The notes under the pieces are model-generated. The model was given only the letters and a program-made list of their open reading frames with translations, was not told where the DNA came from and did no database searches. From NCBI RefSeq assembly GCF_018502485.1, contig NZ_CP075546.1: DNA of 64,000 nucleotides; one strand, written 5' to 3'. A program made the position numbers and the translations under genes. Shown here in pieces: positions 54,660 through 63,926 of the stretch. Positions within the stretch are counted from its first letter, which is position 1. Every line of letters starts with the position of its first letter. This DNA comes from Methanospirillum purgamenti. GTDB taxonomy: Archaea; Halobacteriota; Methanomicrobia; Methanomicrobiales; Methanospirillaceae.

Positions 54660-56243
54660 ATTTATCTATGCAAAGGGATATCTGCAAGAAACATACCTGC
54701 AATTGCAAAAGGAGAGGGTAACAAAGATTCTGGATCTTTTATCACCGAGGCTCTATTCGCAACCCTGACGAATACTAACTTCGACGACCAGAGAATTAAG
54801 GAATTAATCGATCAGGCAGTTATCATTAGGGATGCCATACCGAAATCAGGAGACAGCGAACCAGATGCCTGTACCTGGACACCAAAGAGTGATGCTGATA
54901 TCCAAGCCAAAGCGAAAGAAATCGCTGACCTCGCCCATGTCGATGATGATGTTCATTCCCTTCAAGCAATGTTGATCTTTGGTTTGAAAGGACTTGCCGC
55001 CTACTATCATCATGCCGAGATACTCGGATACATGGATGAAGAAATTACGAATTTTATGCAGAAAGGACTGGATTCGACTCTTCGTGATCTGCCGGCTGAT
55101 CAGATGACCGCCCTGGTTCTTGAGTGTGGTTCAGTGGGGGTAAAAGTGCTTGCAATGCTCGATACTGCAAATTCAAAAACGTATGGGAATCCTGAGATTA
55201 CTTCGGTAAAAACCACGGCAGGTACGAAACCAGGTATTCTCATCACAGGTCATGACCTTCGTGACCTGGAACAGCTCCTGGAGCAGTCCAAAGATAGTGG
55301 TGTTGATATCTACACTCATGGAGAAATGTTACCCGCAAATGCTTACCCAAACCTGAAGAAGTTCTCTCACCTTGTTGGGAACTACGGATCTTCCTGGTGG
55401 CACCAGAAAGAGGAGTTTGAGAAGTTCAACGGTCCTATTGTCGTCACTACGAATTGTATCGTGCCACCCAAGGATCAATACAAGGACAAGATCTATACCA
55501 CCGGACCAGCAGGATATCCTGGAGTTAAGCATATTGCGAAATCAACAGATGGAACTAAGGACTTCTCAAAGGTCATTGAGCATGCAAAAACCTGTCAGCC
55601 CCCCTCGGATCCAGGGACAAATGGTCGTGATCTTATCACTGGCTGTGCTCATGAAGCGGTTCTTGCACTGGCAGGTACCGTTGTTGAAGCGGTAAAGAAC
55701 GGAGATATCAAGAGATTTATTGTTATGGCCGGATGTGACGGACGTCGGGCTGAGCGCCAATACTACACGGATTTTGCATTAGCTCTTCCAAAAGATACCG
55801 TGATCCTGACCGCTGGTTGTGCCAAGTTCCGGTACAATTTCCTGGATCTTGGAACTACCGGAGGCATCCCCCGGGTGATAGATGCAGGTCAGTGCAATGA
55901 CTGTTATTCACTCGTAGTTATTGCACAGGCACTCGCCAAAGCATTCGGTGTTGATATCAATGAACTTCCTATCTCATACAATATTGCCTGGTATGAGCAG
56001 AAGGCCTGTCTTGTGCTGTATGCTCTGCTCTCGCTCGGGGTAAAAAATATCACTCTTGGGCCGAAACTCCCTGGATTTGTTTCCCCCGGAGTGCTGAAGG
56101 TTCTGGTTGATAATTTCAACATCGGCAAGAACAGCACTGTAGAAGAAGACATGAAACGGATGGTTCCTGCCTGAATAGATCCTAGATAGCAGATGTTTAT
56201 ACCGGTTCCTTGTGATTAATTTAATAAGATTGGATTCGAAGGA

Positions 56244-56414
56244 ATGATGCATATGGATTCATATGAATGCACTGTTTGTGGATATGTGTATGATCCCGCA
56301 AAGGGTGATGAAAAAAATCAAATTCCACCCGGAACTGCGTTTGAAGATCTCCCTGATGACTGGCTCTGTCCGCTCTGCCTGGAGGGGAAAGAAGTGTTCG
56401 AGAAAGTTTCTTAA
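56244..56414 (+). CDS. Rubredoxin
   Basis: A 56-residue (or 53 from the ATG at 56253) iron-only electron carrier. The two metal-binding motifs CTVCGY and CPLC, the PPGTAFEDLPDDWLCP segment and the aromatic core are typical. It lies 69 nt after hcp on the same strand, so it may be its electron donor or a partner in oxidative stress defence. The start could be 56244, 56247 or 56253. Confidence 0.93.
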   Translation: MMHMDSYECTVCGYVYDPAKGDEKNQIPPGTAFEDLPDDWLCPLCLEGKEVFEKVS

Positions 56415-56458
56415 GATTTAACTCTTTTTTTATTATCAGTTCTTTCGGAAAATACTGA

Positions 56459-56635
56459 TTATCCAATCATGAGAAGAGAAACGACAATCGAGACCGGGAT
56501 GAAGATTGGACGGTATTTTATCCCAAGGATTGTAAGGATGGCTCCACGTATCTCCTCGTCACCTTCGATGAAATGAATATAAAATCCGGTATAGAGCGTC
56601 TTGATCTCATTTTTAAGATATGTGATGGACTCCAT
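56459..56635 (-). CDS. Small hypothetical protein with C-terminal membrane helix
   Basis: A 58-codon open frame (MESITYLKNEIKTLYTGFYI...). The C-terminal half (RPIFIPVSIVVSLLMIG) is hydrophobic enough for one membrane helix, and the N-terminal half is polar. Coding-like composition and position between well-defined genes support it; no family is recognised. Confidence 0.5.
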   Translation of the reverse strand: MESITYLKNEIKTLYTGFYIHFIEGDEEIRGAILTILGIKYRPIFIPVSIVVSLLMIG

Positions 56636-56766
56636 GGTTCAGAACAATGTGCTGGTATATCTGGAAATTTCCTTGTTTTTGATAGTAACTCCCATTTTTT
56701 CTTACAATTTCTCTATCACAAAGGTTTTGTGAAAAGTTCAATCTGATTTTTCAACGACGCAAAGGC

Positions 56767-56774
56767 TATAAAAA
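56767..56774 (+). promoter_or_regulatory. TATA box of the zinc-ribbon protein gene
   Basis: TATAAAAA lies 20-27 nt upstream of the ATG at 56794, so the transcript is predicted to be leaderless. Confidence 0.6.
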
Positions 56775-56793
56775 TCACCGTCAGATCTCTGGT

Positions 56794-57027
56794 ATGATAC
56801 ATACATGTCCGGGTGTATCCAATCTGAAATCACCAGCCCTGGAGATAAAAATCTGTCCTCGCTGTGGTGAAGAAGTTGAAATTTTCTCCGATGATATGAA
56901 AGCAACCTGTCCGGGCTGTAATCTTGAGATATTTAATGATATTGTATCCTGTGTGCAGTGGTGCAAATATGCCAGGGAATGTGTAGGGGATGAGATGTTC
57001 AACACGTATGCTCCTGAGAAAAATTAA
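56794..57027 (+). CDS. Small zinc-ribbon protein
   Basis: A 77-residue protein with a zinc ribbon (CPRC...CPGC) followed by a second cysteine cluster, CVQWCKYARECVG. The same cysteine-rich signature is seen in small methanogen proteins and next to phosphohydrolase domains. The function is unknown. The ATG at 56794 is well placed after the TATA box. Its position after hcp and rubredoxin hints at redox or metal metabolism. Confidence 0.8.
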   Translation: MIHTCPGVSNLKSPALEIKICPRCGEEVEIFSDDMKATCPGCNLEIFNDIVSCVQWCKYARECVGDEMFNTYAPEKN

Positions 57028-57415
57028 CCTGTTTTTCCTCTTTCTCTGAGAAGGATTTATCGAAGACAAAACCCCGAAAAACCGACAGAAGGGGAATTGA
57101 ATGCATTATCTTTATTATCAAAAATGGAATGAATAACGTAAATTACAGTTATTTTTTTCGGATATCCTACTCATCGGTTGTAAAATATTTAACAATACAC
57201 CCGGATAATCAATGATTGTCTCATGGATCATATCTCATCAAAGAAGTATTCGTCTTCTTGTTCATGAAAGGAAAATGAGATTGTTTCCTAAAATCACACA
57301 ATCGACAATTCAAACTCATGATTTGTTTCATTAAGGTATTAAGGACAGATATGAATGAAAAAACAAAATATTCTATATTATATTCGTGACTTTACGTCTG
57401 AATGGGAGGCATAAA
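57028..57415. other. 388-bp gap; no gene seen
   Basis: AT-rich and without a supported reading frame. The right end contains a TATA-like CTATATTATATT (about 57373-57384) and the GGGAGG ribosome binding site (57404-57409) of the VTC gene. Confidence 0.5.
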
Positions 57416-58213
57416 ATGGAGCCTTCATATCCCACTCTTGATAAGCTCTCTTTGAGTTCACTCCTATCAAGGTTCCAGCCGATTGACATTTCAGAAATGG
57501 ATCATGCGAACCTCCAAAACCGCAAAGAATCAAAATACTTGCTCACAACTAAGCAGGCTCTTCATCTCCTCTCAAACCTCCCAGAGACGTACCGGATCTT
57601 TGAAGTGGATGGCAAGAAGGTCCAAACGTATTCAACGACTTATTATGACTCTCCAGAATTTCAGTTATACCTTGCTCATCACAACGGGAGAAAACCACGG
57701 TACAAAGTGAGAACCCGATCCTATATCGGTTCAGATCTTACGTTCCTTGAGGTCAAGGAGAAGAAAAACACCGGACGAACAGTCAAGCACCGACTTCAGA
57801 CCGGAGGGGTCATGACCCAGCTTGGATCAGATATCCGGGACTTTCTCTCATCATGTTTTCCCTTAGATTATTCACAGTATAAGTCTGTCTTAATCAATGA
57901 GTACCAAAGGATTACGCTCGTCTCTGAAGTTTATCCGGAACGAATCACACTTGACATTGATCTGACCTATCATTCAGAATCGATGAACATTCTGCTTTCG
58001 GATATTGTTATCGCTGAGATCAAACGAAGTTCAGATCACACCTGTTCACCGGCCCTTGCGTGTTTGAATTCAATGCGGCTCAGGCCAAAGGGATTTTCTA
58101 AATATTGCATAGGAATATCACTTCTGTATGGCGATTTGGTAAAACATAATAACTTCCGGATTGTTCTCCGGTTCTTGAGCAAGCTCACCAATGGAGGTCA
58201 GGTGCCATGGTAA
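57416..58213 (+). CDS. VTC-domain protein, polyphosphate polymerase-like
   Basis: A 265-residue protein with a VTC (triphosphate-tunnel) domain. Characteristic elements are NRKESKYLL, TYYDSPEFQLY, HNGRKPRYKVRTRSY, FLEVKEKKN and IVIAEIKRS. Eukaryotic VTC4 makes inorganic polyphosphate from ATP; the archaeal role is inferred. The start at 57416 is chosen for the GGGAGG site 6 nt upstream; a GTG at 57386 is the alternative. It overlaps the next gene by 7 nt. Confidence 0.85.
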   Translation: MEPSYPTLDKLSLSSLLSRFQPIDISEMDHANLQNRKESKYLLTTKQALHLLSNLPETYRIFEVDGKKVQTYSTTYYDSPEFQLYLAHHNGRKPRYKVRTRSYIGSDLTFLEVKEKKNTGRTVKHRLQTGGVMTQLGSDIRDFLSSCFPLDYSQYKSVLINEYQRITLVSEVYPERITLDIDLTYHSESMNILLSDIVIAEIKRSSDHTCSPALACLNSMRLRPKGFSKYCIGISLLYGDLVKHNNFRIVLRFLSKLTNGGQVPW

Positions 58214-58857
58214 TTGAAACATACAGTTCATTCCTTGCCGGGATTCTTATCAATCTTCTTGCAACGGTGATCATTGCCCGAGGGATTTTTTACCCAGTAA
58301 AGCGGGCACAGGATTACATATTTACCTTTCTTGCATTTTCAACCGTCATTTACCTGGTGATGGGACTGTTTACCTCAGTCGAACTTTCAATAGGAGTTGG
58401 TTTTGGTCTCTTTGCCTTGTTTTCTGTTCTCAGGTACCGGACAGATACTGTTCCAATTCGGGAGATGACCTATCTTTTTGTCATGGTTGCCCTCCCAATT
58501 ATGAACTCAATCTTGTATAACAGCGGAGATATCGTAAAGTTATGTCTCTCTGATTTCGTGATCATCGGAGTTCTCTGGATTCTTGAACAAAAATGGGGAT
58601 TTCGATATGATCAAAAGAAACTGATCAAGTATGAGAAGATTGATCTGATTCGTGCTGATGAGCATGAACGGTTAATAGAAGATTTGAGAGATCGGACCGG
58701 ACTTGCCATTACCCAGGTAGAAATTGTTGAGATAGATTTTATCCGGGATTCAGCAGATATTGTAATTACCTATGAAGAGGGATCTCCAGTCGTTCCCAAA
58801 AAAAGTTCCGGTTTTGATACGATATCAGTGGAAAAACCGATCACTTCAGAACCATGA
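58207..58857 (+). CDS. DUF4956 membrane protein
   Basis: A 216-residue membrane protein. About four to five helices lie in the first 130 residues and a cytoplasmic tail with mixed alpha/beta character follows. The GVGFGLFALFSVLRYRTD segment is typical of DUF4956. This domain repeatedly accompanies VTC and CotH genes in bacteria and archaea. The overlap with the VTC gene implies co-translation and a shared complex or pathway. Confidence 0.85.
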   Translation: MVIETYSSFLAGILINLLATVIIARGIFYPVKRAQDYIFTFLAFSTVIYLVMGLFTSVELSIGVGFGLFALFSVLRYRTDTVPIREMTYLFVMVALPIMNSILYNSGDIVKLCLSDFVIIGVLWILEQKWGFRYDQKKLIKYEKIDLIRADEHERLIEDLRDRTGLAITQVEIVEIDFIRDSADIVITYEEGSPVVPKKSSGFDTISVEKPITSEP

Positions 58858-59327
58858 AGAATGAATAACTTATTTTTTGGAAAACGTGTATTCCTGTTTT
58901 ATCGTTACATAAGAATGAGATAAAACTCATTACATCTATTATCTCAAATCCTCTCCATAATCTCTTTTTTCAGATCATCCCGCACACAGCCTGATGGGTT
59001 CTGGTTAATGCACTCCATATACATGTTCGTTGGTTCAACCGGTCGGAAATTTCAGGTGTAGGCGATATAATAACTGAAATAATCTATTGAATACAGTGGT
59101 TGGATATTATTACTGATACAAGGCAACCACTGGTAATGATGGACACCCCAAGAAGACCCTGAAACCAGGAATAAGCATGGATCATATTTACTGTGAACAT
59201 TTTCCTAAAGTCGTGAACCAGTGAGGATACAATCATCTGACAGATAATACTCGATGAACCTTCAGGTGTCCTGATGGAGAGCAAAATAAGAACACTCCTT
59301 AAATATCGTAGAAAAAGAAAGAGAAAA
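58858..59327. other. 470-bp gap with an inverted repeat
   Basis: No supported gene. A perfect 9-bp inverted repeat, CAGTGGTTG (59094-59102) and CAACCACTG (59124-59132), surrounds a 21-nt loop. A minus-strand open stretch of 66 codons (59084-59284) overlaps it but shows no ribosome binding site or known domain. Confidence 0.45.
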
Positions 59328-61022
59328 TTAATCTGATGATTGAGAATCTACATACTCCATCGCTTTCGCATATTGGGATCTGATATGACTTTTTATCTCT
59401 TCAAATGCAGCATCGAAATCTGATTCATTAGTTAGGTACGTGTATCCTTCTCTTTCACCGTCCGGTCCGATAATAGATGATTGAATAAGATCATGATACT
59501 GATCACATATTTTTTCCAGGTTTGTGGTGTTAAAGCTGGATTCTGCTACAGTTTTAAGAATTTGAACATATTGTGCATGATACTCCTCATCGTCCATAAG
59601 ATATCTGATAAGCGGCCACCGGTCTGTTACATTCTCCATCGAAAATGATACACTCCCTCCCATTCCCATACCTGGTCTGAATTGCTCATCCATTTCGGGC
59701 ATTGTCATATTCATCCCATCATGTGGCATAGCACCAAACTGCTCCGGATTGTTCATTCCTGCCGGATCCATGCCTGGTCCGAATCCCTGCATACCAGGGA
59801 TAGTTATGTTCATTCCTTCAGGTGGCATAAATCCGAATTCCTGCGTCCTGTTCATTCTGTCAGGGCCTGTTCCACCAAAGCCTTTTCCCATCCCTTCCAT
59901 GAATGCGTAATTATTATCCCAGGGAATCCAGCTAAATGTTCCGGAATCCGGATTATTGTACAGGTAGTAGTTCCGTGAATTTCCACCATATGTGTCCCAG
60001 TTTTTCATGAGCGTATTGGTAGCAAGCCAGGTAAGAAATTCTGAAACATCAAAGACCGATTCAAATTCTGATCGCCATGATTCCGGATCTTCGGTTCTGG
60101 TTCCAGAGTGTAGAATAGTATAGAGCTGTTCTATATCTGAGTAATCCTCTTCATTTTCATTGGTTTTCTTCTCAAAATGCGTGAGGTTTAATTTTCCATA
60201 TTCAAATGTCGCACCCTCTCCCTCCGGTTTGTAGAGATTTCCTGTTCCATTTGAGAACTGGGTCTCAATAACCGTATCATCGATGCTTTCTACCAGTGTG
60301 TAGAGGCCGAAATATTCAAATCCGTCTCCTTTGTCAACGTAGACCTTGTAATAGGCGGTCTCCGGGGCGATTACTCCTGCGTCCTGAAAGATTTCTGGGG
60401 CTAGTTTTTCTCGTATCACGGAGGCATCTGACATTCCGGACTGCAAATTCAACTCTTTAAATCCGTAAAATTTCTGGTTTTTTGTATCCGGGAACTCATC
60501 CTCATAGTGATCCATGTCTACTTTCAAGGATATTTTTCCAATTCCTTCGCTCCATGCGGTCATCAGAGAGTTTACTCCTTTATACCTGACACCCACATGG
60601 TCCCATGTTTCACCATTACAGGAGATGGTAGCGGGAACATATACCGGGTCTTCCTGGTTCATGAACCCTGGTCCGTTCCCATCTGGCGGTTTTGCCATGT
60701 TCATCCCAGCTGATATGTTAAATCCGGTTCTATTCCCACCAGGAGCATCCATCCTGACGTGTCCAGGCATGCTCCCGCTTCCAAACTCCCCATACTTGGT
60801 CTCCATATCTTCCTGCATCTCGGTCCAGTTTTGAGGAGTGATAGTTATGTATATCTCCCTGATCTCATCATCTGGAAAGACTGTTTCGTAGTCAGGGGGC
60901 GTATCTGATGCTTGGCTTGAGGAAATCTCATTTGAATCAGCACTTACTGCCTGCATAAGTAGTATACATGATGCAACAAGAATCAGTGTAACCATCTTTT
61001 TTGTAAAATGAGTCGGTTTCAT
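59328..61022 (-). CDS. Secreted CotH-like kinase
   Basis: A CotH family protein of 564 residues with a signal peptide (about 9-28, ending VSA). CotH proteins of spore-formers are atypical protein kinases. Family segments include GVRYKGVNSLMT, KFYGFKELNLQSGMSDAS, REKLAPEIF and WIPWDNNYAF. A Met/Gly/Pro-rich insert of about 80 residues lies between residues 395 and 475, with a shorter one near 90-120. The gene is convergent with the VTC-DUF4956 pair and probably acts outside the membrane. ATP dependence outside the cell is an open question. Confidence 0.88.
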   Translation of the reverse strand: MKPTHFTKKMVTLILVASCILLMQAVSADSNEISSSQASDTPPDYETVFPDDEIREIYITITPQNWTEMQEDMETKYGEFGSGSMPGHVRMDAPGGNRTGFNISAGMNMAKPPDGNGPGFMNQEDPVYVPATISCNGETWDHVGVRYKGVNSLMTAWSEGIGKISLKVDMDHYEDEFPDTKNQKFYGFKELNLQSGMSDASVIREKLAPEIFQDAGVIAPETAYYKVYVDKGDGFEYFGLYTLVESIDDTVIETQFSNGTGNLYKPEGEGATFEYGKLNLTHFEKKTNENEEDYSDIEQLYTILHSGTRTEDPESWRSEFESVFDVSEFLTWLATNTLMKNWDTYGGNSRNYYLYNNPDSGTFSWIPWDNNYAFMEGMGKGFGGTGPDRMNRTQEFGFMPPEGMNITIPGMQGFGPGMDPAGMNNPEQFGAMPHDGMNMTMPEMDEQFRPGMGMGGSVSFSMENVTDRWPLIRYLMDDEEYHAQYVQILKTVAESSFNTTNLEKICDQYHDLIQSSIIGPDGEREGYTYLTNESDFDAAFEEIKSHIRSQYAKAMEYVDSQSSD

Positions 61023-61394
61023 ATGATACTCTTCTAATATGATTCATACCACCCGGAATTTCTCTGGTGGTCCCTGAAGTGGTCTCGTGAAAATGATTCG
61101 GGCGATAGCTGCCTGAAGACAGATACCTCACCTGAATGCAATATAAAAAAAGCAGATTGTGATGGTTGAAAGATACAACTTATCAGTATGTGATTCTCAC
61201 ATCCATTATATGTGAATTCAGCAGGTTGTTTAGCAGGGAACCGGATACTTGCATATTGCAGAATATGCATGAATTGATGAAATATTACACCGAATGGTTG
61301 TGCATTACAACCTTTCAGATGTTCTTTTTTTAAATAGGTGGATCACGACTTTTTTTTGCTCTCAGAAAATTTCTTCATGTAAGAGATTGGTGAC
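61023..61394. other. Divergent promoter region with an inverted repeat
   Basis: Separates the CotH gene and the repeat-protein gene. It contains the hairpin-like TGCATATT/AATATGCA (61250-61257 and 61262-61269, 4-nt spacer), a candidate operator. No gene is supported. Confidence 0.4.
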
Positions 61395-61991
61395 ATGATG
61401 AAGACAATCTACACGATATTGAGTATTTTTTGTCTGGCTGCTCTCTTTGTCTGTTGTGCAAGTGCAGATGATAAGCCAGAGCCACCAAAAGACTGTACTG
61501 ACTATGCAAAAGCAGCAGCTACTCTGGGCATTACAGAGGATGCATTAAAATCTGCGATTCACCCGGGTCCTGATTTTGCATCAGCAGCAAAAACTCTGGG
61601 CGTCATGGAAGATGCCCTGAAGGCTGCAATGAGCTCAGGTGAAAAGGGCATGGATTTTGCATCTGCTGCGAAAACCCTTGGTGTTACTGAAGACGCTTTA
61701 AAATCAGCGATGGGTATGAAGGAGAGACCAACGGTGGATTACACATCGATGGCAAAAAAACTAGGTGTGACAGAAGATGCTTTAAAAGCTGCGATGGGCA
61801 CCCAGGAACCCGGGCAACCACGACCAGATAATGCGGCTATTGCAGCACAGCTCGGCGTATCTGAAGATGCTCTCAAAGCAGTGATGGGCACACCTGGAGA
61901 GGGGGGACCTGGTATGGCGAATGCAGCCAAGACTCTTGGTATCGCCGAAGATGCATTAAAATCTGCTCTCGATGCAGCCAAGACCTGTTAA
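61395..61991 (+). CDS. Secreted LGVTEDALKAAMG-repeat protein
   Basis: A 198-residue protein with a signal peptide (about 1-24, ending CASA), then six copies of a short helix-turn-helix-like repeat. Each contains a core such as AAKTLGVTEDALKAAM, separated by Gly/Pro/Glu linkers of 5-15 residues. A cysteine is near each end of the mature protein. Similar LGVT-x-x-x-LK repeats occur in secreted bacterial proteins of unknown role. Two adjacent ATGs (61395, 61398) are possible starts. Confidence 0.8.
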   Translation: MMKTIYTILSIFCLAALFVCCASADDKPEPPKDCTDYAKAAATLGITEDALKSAIHPGPDFASAAKTLGVMEDALKAAMSSGEKGMDFASAAKTLGVTEDALKSAMGMKERPTVDYTSMAKKLGVTEDALKAAMGTQEPGQPRPDNAAIAAQLGVSEDALKAVMGTPGEGGPGMANAAKTLGIAEDALKSALDAAKTC

Positions 61992-62036
61992 AAAAACAGG
62001 GACAATTTTTTCCCTTCTGATAAGTAAAATCAGGAT

Positions 62037-62927
62037 TCATCGTAGCAATTTCTCTTTTCCTATCCTGAATTCATCCTCAGTAAGAAGTCCTTCTTCTAAT
62101 AATTGGTTAAGCTTTCGAATCTCATCAGCAATTGAAGTCTGGGTAGATGTTGCCATAGGGTCACTTCGCAATTTCATCTCCTCAAGAAATCCTGAAGCAA
62201 GTATTCCGGTTGGAAGAGCAATAAGGCCGATTCCAATCAACATGATAATGACCGTAAACAATTTTCCTATCTCCGTGACCGGAAACACATCCCCATACCC
62301 GACTGTGCTGGTCGTTTCAATAGCCCACCAGAATGCATCATCAAAGTCTTTTACGTTATCCGGCTGTACTGCTGATTCGAACATATAAAACAAGTATGAA
62401 CTAAATGAGAGAAAAATAAGGAGAATGACAATAATTGAGAATAAATACTGACTGTTTTTCTTTATGACCTGAAATATGACGTCAATAGATCCATAATACC
62501 TGAGAAGTTTTAAAACACGAAACAGGCGGAAGAGCCGGAGAAATTGAACAATATGGTGGTCGAGAGGAAGGAGTAATGACAGGTAAAACGGGAATACTGC
62601 AAAAAAATCAATGATAAGAGTTATGGAAAAGATATACCGGATTCTACCAAAGAATGGGTCTGCAAAATCAGGATAATAGGTGCAGGTCCATACCCTGAGA
62701 AAATATTCACCGGTAAAAATTGCAATCGTAAAATATTCAAATAAGAGAAATGTGCCATGATATTTTGCATATATTGCCGGATATGTTTCGAGAAATATCA
62801 TTACCACATTCAGGATGATGACACCGATGATAAAAAAATCAAAGATATGATCTGGTTTTCCTCCATCATCCTTGTCGTTTATGGCATCGAAGATTCTTCT
62901 TTTCAGAGATTTAAACTCCCCTGTCAT
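62037..62927 (-). CDS. Voltage-gated-type potassium channel
   Basis: A six-helix Kv-like channel of 296 residues. The S4 sensor RLFRLFRVLKLLR (about 131-143) carries regularly spaced arginines. The selectivity filter TVGYGD is at about 208-213. A short C-terminal SHOCT-like helix (LNQLLEEGLLTEDEF) may aid assembly. The start at 62927 (MTGEFKSLKRR) is preferred over 62939. Confidence 0.9.
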   Translation of the reverse strand: MTGEFKSLKRRIFDAINDKDDGGKPDHIFDFFIIGVIILNVVMIFLETYPAIYAKYHGTFLLFEYFTIAIFTGEYFLRVWTCTYYPDFADPFFGRIRYIFSITLIIDFFAVFPFYLSLLLPLDHHIVQFLRLFRLFRVLKLLRYYGSIDVIFQVIKKNSQYLFSIIVILLIFLSFSSYLFYMFESAVQPDNVKDFDDAFWWAIETTSTVGYGDVFPVTEIGKLFTVIIMLIGIGLIALPTGILASGFLEEMKLRSDPMATSTQTSIADEIRKLNQLLEEGLLTEDEFRIGKEKLLR

Positions 62928-63096
62928 CCATCTCCCCAAATTATGAATAAAGTCTGTACTGTATTTGCCGGCTCATCTGAAAGAATCATCTCTTTTACAA
63001 TAGTCTCATTGACGAAATATCTGTGCATTCGAGGATAATCTTCGGAACAACTGATGAAGGATTATGTTTTTTCGAACTGAAGAACTATATTATAGT

Positions 63097-63291
63097 ATGA
63101 CCAGCACCCCATGCGTTCATCATGAGGATCGCTTCGGAGATCATTCGTGTCGGATATGCAAAGAAAACCATTGTTCTGATTGTATGCACATCAGCAGTGG
63201 CATTTGTCATTCCTGTCTCTACAAAGGGCTGGTTATCATCCTTGTCTTCATGGTCATCTTCTCTTATGTGGCCTGGATTGGGCTCTTTTAA
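63097..63291 (+). CDS. Small Cys-rich membrane protein
   Basis: A 64-residue protein from the ATG at 63097. A zinc-binding-like region (CVHHEDRFGDHSCRICKENHCSDC...CHSC) resembles a B-box or LITAF-like knuckle and precedes one C-terminal transmembrane helix. The start at 63064 would add 11 residues without support. The function is unknown. Confidence 0.65.
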   Translation: MTSTPCVHHEDRFGDHSCRICKENHCSDCMHISSGICHSCLYKGLVIILVFMVIFSYVAWIGLF

Positions 63292-63386
63292 ATAAGAGCC
63301 GGAAATATTATGGATTCTTTGGCCGATAGTAAAGAGAAGATTCTTCTTACAGGTCGTTCCCGTCATTTGCATTTTCGAGGAATATT

Positions 63387-63917
63387 ATGAACATTTATTC
63401 ACTATTTCCAATGCTGGTTCTCCTCCTGCTGGTATCTGTTTCCGGATATGTCCTTGCAGAAGAGAACAAAACAAATGTATCGCCCATTATCTTCTCTGTC
63501 CCTGACAAGACGGCTTTGAATACTGGAGCATCCGGTCATGATTATGTTTTACAAAAGGCAACCCTTGCGGGAGATTATTCTACGACACGTCCGGGTCGAT
63601 CAGTAAATCCAAGTATAATTGTTTATAATCAGGGTGGAGATGATACTGCACCTGGAAATGTTCCGGTGGAGGCATGGCTCGGGGATACAAAACTGATTCC
63701 GGTTCATGGTGAGTTTATCCCCCTCAAAGGTGGAACATCCGCAATGTATACGCTTCGATACATGATTCCCCAGGACATTCCCCTGATGCCTGCTCATCTG
63801 ACCATGAAGATAGATCCCTGGAATACCAGAAAGGAAGCAGGGACTGGTACGAACGATTTTACCACGCTTGCATTGGTGGTTATTGAAGACCGGAATAATG
63901 AATGGGATGATTTCTAA
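63387..63917 (+). CDS. Secreted CARDB-like protein
   Basis: A 176-residue protein with a signal peptide (1-24) and one beta-sandwich domain. The pattern RSVNPSIIVYNQGGDDTAPGNVPVEAWL resembles CARDB adhesion domains found in archaeal surface proteins. No anchor is visible. Convergent with the phosphatase gene at the window end. Confidence 0.65.
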   Translation: MNIYSLFPMLVLLLLVSVSGYVLAEENKTNVSPIIFSVPDKTALNTGASGHDYVLQKATLAGDYSTTRPGRSVNPSIIVYNQGGDDTAPGNVPVEAWLGDTKLIPVHGEFIPLKGGTSAMYTLRYMIPQDIPLMPAHLTMKIDPWNTRKEAGTGTNDFTTLALVVIEDRNNEWDDF

Positions 63918-63926
63918 TCAGCTTCT

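Larger units (their letters stand above)
53469..56174 (+). pseudogene. hcp: Hybrid-cluster protein (hydroxylamine reductase) gene split by an IS
   Basis: Hcp reduces hydroxylamine or nitric oxide and protects against nitrosative stress. The first 35 codons (MFCYQCEETARGTGC, cluster cysteines CX2CX8CX5C) are at 53469-53575 after a GGAGATGA ribosome binding site. The remainder runs from 54665 to 56174 and includes the hybrid-cluster ligand region (GCAHEA, AGCDGRR, TAGCAKFRY, DAGQCNDCYS). Removing the IS and one ATTTA copy leaves 1617 nt, exactly 539 codons with the stop. As it stands the 5' ORF runs into the IS and ends at 53612. The 3' part could only be made from an internal ATG (54969) without the N-terminal cluster. 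Confidence 0.95.

Noticed and set aside
59084..59284. 66-codon minus-strand frame in the 58.9-59.3 kb gap
   Set aside because: No start signal or recognisable domain; overlaps the inverted repeat.
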